Origin: Asterionellopsis glacialis
Lineage: Eukaryota > Bacillariophyta > Plagiogrammaphyceae > Rhaphoneidales > Asterionellopsidaceae
Direction of reading: 5' to 3'
DNA length: 25,501 nt
NCBI GenBank assembly: GCA_014885115.2
Contig: WKLE02002053.1
Location: forward strand, 11,027-36,527
In this document: positions 19,605 through 25,501 of the stretch, piece by piece
Position numbering within the stretch: position 1 is the stretch's first letter
Layout of the letters: each line of letters opens with the position of its first letter
Position numbers and translations under genes: made by a program
Notes under the pieces: model-generated
What the model was told of the DNA's origin: nothing
The model's database searches: none
Seen by the model: the letters and a program-made list of their open reading frames with translations, nothing else

Positions 19605-19854
19605 AGACATTTTTTGAATCAACATTGGTTAGCCAGCCTGGTCAGCACATTGTAGCCAGCACACCAGCTACTTCAGCTGATTTCATTAAATAAAAAAATG
19701 GAGTTGGACCAATTTTTGAGCATGCATCTCTGATTTAATTAAATAATATTTGAAGTATTTTCTAAAATTTCAAAATTTGCTACATACATACTGGTACATA
19801 AAATCTGATTTTGTCTTCTTGTAGGTCATTATTTACATATTTCAGACACAAATG

Positions 19855-19885
19855 TTGTCCAGTACACTTTGCGTACTATGGACAA
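19855..19885. repeat. Hairpin with short bulge
   Basis: TTGTCCA-GTAC pairs with GTAC-TA-TGGACAA across a 7-nt loop, with a 2-nt bulge. It is followed at about 19911-19950 by two direct copies of TTCAAGC[C/A]TGC. Confidence 0.75.
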
Positions 19886-20351
19886 AGAATTGAGTTCTTC
19901 TTCTTAACTTTCAAGCCTGCCAGACTGATTTTCAAGCATGCTGGACAATTTTTTAAAAGATAAATTATTAAATTCTTATGTATAGAAATGACTTGTACAT
20001 ACATACCCTGTATATAAAATTATTAATGTATGTTGATTGTTGCATGCTATTTTTTTAAAACCCTCTCTACAGGGCTTCTACAGGCCAAATGTCACAAAGT
20101 GGCCCACCTAATTCTGGAACATGTCATGACTACGTTATGAGAAAATAGCATTAACTTTTTAAGGACCAGAAAAAATAGATGATAGGATATTTCTCATTTG
20201 TGCCAGCTTGCATTTCCATATGTACAGATCTCAACATTCTAAGTGTTTGATTTGTATTACTTATAGCACATGTCTATTGATAATAAAAACTCTAACCCTA
20301 TTAATCTAGTAGATATGGTAGGCTCTGTACTGCTAAGACTGGAAGACTTTT

Positions 20352-20358
20352 TATATAA
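20352..20358 (+). promoter_or_regulatory. Candidate TATA box and CpG-containing promoter of the nuclease gene
   Basis: TATATAA is followed immediately by GGCGTGCACACAGCGC, which includes a GCGTGCAC motif at 20360-20367 shared with the region before the transposase gene. It lies 188 nt before the nuclease ATG. The patch 20360-20415 holds three CpG in an otherwise CpG-poor stretch. Confidence 0.45.
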
Positions 20359-20539
20359 GGCGTGCACACAGCGCAAATGGATTTGCAATTTTTGGGGGGA
20401 ATTTTGTCTCTTCCGAAAGAATAAAACACAAAAATGAACCTTTTGTACATGGACACAACAACAATCAACAAAGCTGTGGCACCACCATTTGTGTAAAAAC
20501 AACATGATAACCCATATATTAGTGTTTTCTATCAACAAA

Positions 20540-22087
20540 ATGGGAATCAAGAGCAATAGTGCTAAGAAAGCAATAAAAGAGCACAGTCCTCACCAGACAA
20601 CTCTTCAAAGAGTCAGCTACAACTTTCATGCCACCCACGCACATCAACCAATTGCAGCCATTGATGTATTGGTTTGGGTTAGAGAATGTATTATTGATGC
20701 AAGAAGCAATAGAGTCATTGAACAGTTCCATTCCATTCCTAAGATTCTTGTAACAGCTGTCAATGAATACTTTACCAAAAGGATTACTTGTTTCCAAGAA
20801 AAAAAATGGGATGCAGTTCTAGTGTTTGATGGGCAAACAAACCCCATTAAACTGGAAACTAATTTACAGCAAAGGGGTAGCCTTGACAAAGATGAAGAAA
20901 AGCTGTCTCATGCTTTGCAGAATCCAGATGAGTATATGTATGAACAAGTTCAGTTGCTTAGGCAAGCTACGATGTGGCCAAGAGAAGATATATTTGCTGA
21001 AATAAGAATTGGAATACAGAAAGGTGCCCAAGTAATTGGATCTCCATATGAATCAAACCATCAGTTTGTTGCACTACAAAATCAACATCTAATTGACTAT
21101 GTTGTTTCAACTGATACCAACATGCCTTTTTTGGGAATCAAGAATGTTATTTATGCTATTACTCTAGCAGGAAAATGTTCCCTGCTTGAACACTCCCAGC
21201 TGATTCCCAACTACTTCATGTCTCATGTCACTTCCTATGATATTCATTTATTTTCCTGTCTTTTGGGAAATGACTTTAATGATAATATTCCAAATAAAGG
21301 CTATGTTTCCATCTGTAACTTTATGAAGGAATTAAAGTCATAGACAACCTTGGAGGAAAGAAAATTGAATATGCAAGAACTATTTCAGTTACATCCTCCT
21401 GACTTACCAAGATTTATGCAAGTCTTACATTTTTGGCAACATGCTCCAGCTTATTGTGTATGCCCCATAAATGAGACAATTTCTCAAAAAGAAGCATTTG
21501 ATCTTTCCAGGGTCAATAATTAACTTCAAAGAACTCCCGATTAAATTTGTTTCATCTAAATTGCTTGAAATGTGGATAGCTTCATGTGGGATCTTGGTTG
21601 GTGAATATAATAGACAAGAGATTGTTGATATGGTGATGAAAGCAAATAATCATCAAATTGATGCTCTGCCATTTTTTTTTCCAAGGTTGTGGTGGGTACA
21701 TAACTTGGGCAGTGTTAGAATGTCTCTTGGGAAACTTGTGACAAGGGACTGGACCTTATTTGTTTGTACTGCATACATCTTGACCCAGCAGATACAGACA
21801 GAACTTTTGTAGAGTACATTTTGGGGCATATGAATAATTCTAGACAATTGCACTGTCTTTGTCATCTAAAGTCAGGCAGCTTTGATATCAATGAGTTGAA
21901 GGTTACTTGCAGTATGCAGTCACCCTTATGCAAGGATGATAAGCTACTTGCAATACAAGCTGAATGTGCACCATCTCAAAAAGTTGAACAATCCAGTCAT
22001 ATACTCTGTATCCCTTGTATTCAAAAAAGAGATATGCCTCAGAATTGTTTGCTTGCAATCAAAGGATTTCCTTATAGTAAATGTTAA
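20540..22087 (+). pseudogene. XPG/FEN1-like nuclease of a DNA transposon, disrupted
   Basis: The first frame (20540-21343, 267 aa) starts MGIKSNSAKK, the usual N-terminus of FEN1/XPG flap nucleases. Family positions visible: D42 (AAIDVLVWV), D97 (LVFDGQ), E171 (GSPYESNHQ), D192 (STDTNMP) and D245 (LLGNDFND), corresponding to metal-binding carboxylates. Two positions that are normally Asp are Asn here (N173 and N194). The frame is cut by a TAG at 21341-21343 but continues open for about 62 codons in the same frame. It then shifts to another frame near 21500 (to 21812) and back to the first by about 21764, ending at 22087. This downstream part is Cys/His-bearing and not recognised. Start chosen for the MGIKS motif; a longer frame begins at TTG. 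The nuclease would cut flap or branched DNA during transposition; this copy is probably dead. Confidence 0.7.
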
Positions 22088-22603
22088 TGTGCAAATGGTG
22101 TCACATGGTGTGCACGTTAATAATTTCCTACAGCACAATGTTGGTATCCTCCTATCTCTCTCTATATCCTTGGATGACGAGGGTGAAAACATGGATGGCG
22201 TGCAGGCAGTCATTTTAGAACCATTTTTTTTGGGCGTGCTGATTATTCTTGTTTTGGACTCATGACCTGATTTCTGATTCTTTTGCGTGATCAAAAAATA
22301 AAATAATGTGCAGGGTAGTCTTTTTCCAGGGAAAAAATAATTTTAGTCTTATTCTGTTTCTGATTGTTTTCTGATAAAGCGTGCACGTAGTAAAACCCAG
22401 TTGGCCAGGAGCATGGTTGTTGGCCCATGATGAGACTGTAGGACTGGTACATTAGAGGAATGCGCTTAATCAAATTCGTATTTTGGTCCTTCTGCCCACC
22501 GTCTCCCTCCACTGATCAATAATTTTCCAACTCTGTACAATATGTACCTGAGCGTACACACAAGTTGTCTTTGCTGCAACAAAAAATTTGGACAACAACC
22601 GTA
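22088..22603. promoter_or_regulatory. CpG-retaining gap between nuclease and transposase genes, probable transposase promoter
   Basis: About 13 CpG by eye in 0.5 kb, against about two in the 0.8-kb nuclease frame. GCGTGC occurs at 22198-22203, 22234-22239 and 22379-22384; the last extends to GCGTGCAC as in the nuclease promoter. A hairpin TTTTTCC-AG-GGAAAAA lies near 22321-22337. An open frame crosses 22088-22265 but has no clear protein character, so coding function is not excluded for that part. Confidence 0.4.
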
Positions 22604-22649
22604 ATGACGATGACAAGAACAGCAATTTCTCAGAACAAAATGATAGAAG

Positions 22650-22727
22650 GTAGGTGACCCCAGTTTGGCATGTTATTCTATTGTTATTATTCTATCTCAT
22701 ATCTTTTTGGGGTCACCCTTTTATCAG
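22650..22727 (+). other. Intron of the transposase-like gene, with inverted repeats at both ends
   Basis: GTAGGT donor and TTTTATCAG acceptor, 78 nt. Splicing makes GAT from G|AT and opens a helical protein-like frame, which supports a real intron. GGTGACCCCA (22653-22662) and TGGGGTCACC (22708-22717) are perfect reverse complements just inside the two splice sites. Confidence 0.65.
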
Positions 22728-25259
22728 ATGTCCAAAAAGATCTCATCCATTTTGTACAGGCACTTGCTGTTACCAAAGCTAGCTGGTACTCTATCCAGCA
22801 TGTGCTGGCTGATGACATTCCAAGCCTCCCACCTCCCACAACTTCTCCATACCTCTGAAAAAGAAACCATGTGCATGCTCCACATTGCTGGTACCACCAC
22901 TCAATCCAAGGAAGGTGATTATCAATTCAAAGCCTCTGCATTTGAAAATTTTGTTGTTGTAATAATCTTTCTGATGTCCTTCAAATCACCAGGATCAAAA
23001 TCAAGTAGTCATCAAAGAAGTGGTTCATTAGTCTAGGAACCAAAGATCTCACTCTCATTCCCAAACCAGGGACCCAAACACTATCTCCTAGGATTCACTT
23101 TCTTGACTCACTATCATCTGAGTTCAAGAATCAAGTTACAGCTCATTATAATAAAGAACAATTAAAAAATATATATGAGACAAAATAAATTGGATGAGAC
23201 AAACAATGACAGTGAACAAACATATAATGAAGGCAACCATTTGTCCCCAGCAGAAGACAGAACAACTAACCTTGTTATGTTGAGGATTGAGAACACTCAA
23301 GTCCCCACAAGACTCCACCTCCATTTTATGGAAAAAAAATGTAGATTCACAAAAATTGAAATCTGTGTTGTGTACGGTTTTTGCTGAGGTCAATCAGGAA
23401 CAATCTACAAAGGTGGCATCAATTCTTCCAACAAAGCCATCTTTACCAATATCACCAAACTCAAAAAACAAAGAGTCCTTTTGTCCGACCATGAAGCACT
23501 ATGGTTTGTCATTGGCTGACCAACATCTTCATGAGGCATTGCTGAGAGATCCTATGACTTTAAACAAGAAACATGAAAATGGTTACCAAAATCATCTACT
23601 ATCATATGATGGTGTAATAAGAGGATTCTTTAATCTAGTGTCCATTCCCAAAGCCACTAATGTGGACAAAATTAGACAAACAGCAAAAGATTACAAGTGG
23701 ATACACAATTTGAAAGTTGCTTTAGGTGGGAATGACAACAAAAATGACACACAAAGTACATTTTACAATTTACTTACCTATTTAGCCAGGTCAACCTACA
23801 GTCAAACATGGGATATTGTTGTTAGTGAGAATGGGTATCCCATTCCAAAGATTGATGAGTATGGCACTAAGGCAATACAATCTATGTGTAACATGAATGG
23901 CTCACAAATGCGGATGTTGAGAAGCTGCTTATGTATGGAGGTAGGTAGCCCTATACTGTCCAGTGAGTATGCTGTGAACTCATCAATCAACAGTAAATAT
24001 GTTAAGCGTGTTGTTGATACATATAAATATGGGAGTGGGAACATACCTTATTCATACAGATCAGTGAAGCAATGCCTTGAATTGTGGTTACAGGACCACA
24101 CAAAGGCTAACAAAAACAAAAACTTACCATTTGATGAAGTAAATGTCTGCATAAACCTTGACCATGGCAAAGGTTGTAGCAGAGTCTCAGCAAATTTTAT
24201 TGGAAGAAGCAAAGACAAGGATGGGAAATGGGTGCCAGAAAGTTCCTCATTTGCACTGGGCAATGACTGCTGTAAAAAGGATAATGTAACAATTATTAAA
24301 AACACGTTTGGAGGGCTGCTAGACAATGACTTGCTGCTCATGAAGACAAGAGCATCAAGATCTGTCCTAGTACTGGTGTCACATTTGTGACACAACAAGT
24401 ACAACAGCAGCAACAACAAACCCAGCAGGAACAAGAACAAGAGGAGCAGGATGCAATTGACAACAGCTTACCTGTAGGAGGTGGTGATGCCAACCAGGGG
24501 CAGGTGGTTGATATTCACAGGAGCAAATGTGTTCCACTTGTTTTTTTTCACAGCAGATGCAATTACACTTGGTAAAGAAGGCAGTTCTGGGTGGTGGTGC
24601 ACCTACTGTGATCTTATGAAAGATCAGTGGCAGGCAGGCATGAACTTTCTTTCCAATCTCAGTGACATTGGAAAGAAAGTAACAGCAAAAGAATGTAAGG
24701 GGGTTAAGCAAGTTCCTCTTTTTAAAGTGATACCAATATCAAAATACATAACCCATATCCTGCATTTAAACAACTTATTGGAGAACATTCTGGAGGAGAT
24801 GCAGGCTGCAGCCAAATGCTATACTGATAGCTATTATATCAAAAGAAGAGACTTATATGAGAGCCAAAATAAATATGAAACAAGCAAGGCTGACCTAATA
24901 TCTTTCAATCTGTACCACCACAATTATTTGAAGTATCTTAGGCACCAGTTGAATCAATGAATGAGAACACTCAATGATGAGGAACAGAACACTTTAGAAG
25001 TAGAATTAGAGGACTTGGAACAGCAATTAACAGCTCTACAAACTAAAATGGATGATAGTGACAGTACTGTAACTAGGTTAAAGAAAGAACATGAAGAGGA
25101 GGGTTAAAAACCCAAGAACTCTAAAGCATGAGGACAGCCTTTGAGGTCAAAACTTGATGAAATTTTGTTTCAACATGGGATTGACAGAACCGCAGCATTT
25201 GGTGGTGCTTTGGATGGAAATGACTACAAAAAATTGATGGGACAGGCAAGTAGCATTTT

Positions 25260-25290
25260 AGGTGAGTTCAAAATAATTTTGAACTCACCT
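25260..25290. repeat. 31-bp perfect palindrome in transposase coding sequence
   Basis: 15-bp arms (25260-25274 and 25276-25290) are exact reverse complements around a single A at 25275. The sequence begins AGGTGAGTTC and ends GAACTCACCT. It is in frame with its surroundings and encodes GEFKIILNSP. Confidence 0.9.
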
Positions 25291-25501
25291 CTTGCTAGAA
25301 GAACTGAAGGCGCCAGTGATGAGAAAATAATTCAAATTGTCAAGTTGCATATCAAGTACTTAAATGCATTGGACAGCTTCCTCAGTAACATCCTTGTCAA
25401 AAGGTATGAATATACTGATGTAATTGGTTTAAAAATGCGACACTACAGGGACAAGTGCATGCAATTGGAGAGGCTCTTGGGTTTCTCCATCACACCCAAG
25501 A

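Larger units (their letters stand above)
18391..20351. other. CpG-poor non-genic stretch with degenerate coding fragments
   Basis: There are only about three CpG in nearly 2 kb by eye. No intact gene. Two short protein-like frames on the plus strand may be relics: about 18778-18930 (contains SSLAGDGGTSTIKKLPLIL) and 19072-19242 (contains MEYNTPWCTTSHSFSLYFND). Palindromes are concentrated at 19394-19604 and 19855-19885. Confidence 0.5.
18400..25501 (+). mobile_element. Decayed DNA transposon, Academ-like (XPG nuclease plus transposase), right end outside the window
   Basis: From about 18.4 kb the sequence becomes CpG-poor and carries two damaged genes on one strand: an XPG/FEN1-like nuclease and a transposase-like protein with a D-x-GKG motif and a WWCTYC motif. 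Academ (AcademX-type) transposons are known to combine an XPG nuclease with a transposase, hence the tentative name. The left boundary is set only by composition; I did not find a terminal inverted repeat or target-site duplication. The right end lies beyond 25501, because the transposase frame is still open there. Noncoding parts contain many palindromes. Other CpG-poor pieces at 18.6-19.3 kb read as short protein-like fragments, so more than one element may be present. Confidence 0.6.
22604..25501 (+). pseudogene. Transposase-like protein of the Academ-like element, disrupted and running off the right edge
   Basis: An ATG at 22604 opens a 46-nt exon; after a 78-nt intron it reads DVQKDLIHFVQALAVTKASW and stops at 22858. 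Further protein-like pieces follow in changing frames, the longest 23390-24345. Recognisable marks are INLDHGKGCSRVSANF (24150-24200), a plausible first catalytic Asp region, a Gln-rich insert around 24390-24440, and GKEGSSGWWCTYCDLMKDQW (about 24572-24631), a C-x2-C motif seen in several DDE-type transposases. Then come VPLFKVIPISKYITHILHL, a Glu-rich coiled coil (24961-25104), and FQHGIDRTAAFGGALDGNDY (25168-25227). From 24550 to the edge one frame is used, broken by TGA 24958, TAA 25105 and TGA 25129. Frame changes near 24345 and at a T8 run (24541) are further lesions. Transposase identity is moderately sure; the superfamily is tentative. Confidence 0.6.

Noticed and set aside
21300..21560. 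An intron removing the TAG at 21341 in the nuclease gene
   Set aside because: No convincing donor and acceptor pair surrounds it, and the same frame reads on as protein-like after the stop, which fits a nonsense mutation better.
18400..25501. Integrated large DNA virus instead of a transposon
   Set aside because: Viral genomes also encode FEN1-like nucleases, but no capsid, polymerase or packaging gene is visible, whereas transposase-like motifs and an intron are. Not fully excluded beyond the right edge.
1..25501. tRNA, rRNA or CRISPR features
   Set aside because: Scanning by eye for T-arm-like GGTTCRANTCC sequences and for regularly spaced repeats found none; a covariance-model scan would be decisive.

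Overview
The window looks like nuclear DNA of a diatom (stramenopile alga). This is inferred from gene content: two proteins carry a signal peptide ending in an 'A-F' cleavage motif (NAFAF and VAAF), typical of bipartite plastid targeting in algae with secondary red plastids. Other pointers are short GT-AG introns of about 90-200 nt, gene spacing of about 0.4-1.2 kb, and secreted low-complexity Pro/Thr- and Lys-rich proteins. I cannot name the species.

Layout: (1) 1-1313, a promoter region with three TGACGT-type sites and a 43-bp duplication, leading into (2) a four-exon pyruvate carboxylase with a predicted plastid presequence (1314-5296, 1233 aa). (3) A Cys-rich type I membrane protein (6023-7003, minus) is divergent from (4) a TMEM53/DUF829-type alpha/beta-hydrolase (7728-8594, plus). 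(5) A secreted Lys/Glu-rich protein (9035-9658, minus) follows. (6) A two-exon DHHC palmitoyltransferase (10826-13043, plus) has its intron inside the codon for the first His of DHHC. (7) A predicted plastid protein has three perfectly in-phase 15-residue repeats and a C-terminal domain resembling fatty-acid-binding proteins (13842-15518, plus). It is convergent with (8) a mitochondrial carrier of the SLC25A42/SLC25A16/Leu5 type (15939-17084, minus).

From about 18.4 kb to the right edge the DNA changes character. CpG almost disappears, palindromes cluster, and the coding content is that of a decayed DNA transposon: a FEN1/XPG-like nuclease gene (20540-22087) followed by a transposase-like gene (22604 to beyond the edge). 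The transposase has one clearly recognisable intron and many stops and frameshifts. An XPG-type nuclease next to a large transposase is the reported coding plan of Academ (AcademX-type) transposons, so that is my tentative assignment. The most interesting observations are the CpG-poor bodies with CpG-retaining promoters that share a GCGTGC motif, the cloverleaf-like palindrome cluster near 19.4-19.6 kb, the transposase intron bounded by inverted repeats, and a 31-bp palindrome inside transposase coding sequence.

The host genes do not form an evident operon-like unit. The only functional links I can suggest are loose: plastid carbon metabolism (pyruvate carboxylase, FABP-like protein), and a palmitoyltransferase near a membrane protein with a juxtamembrane four-Cys cluster.
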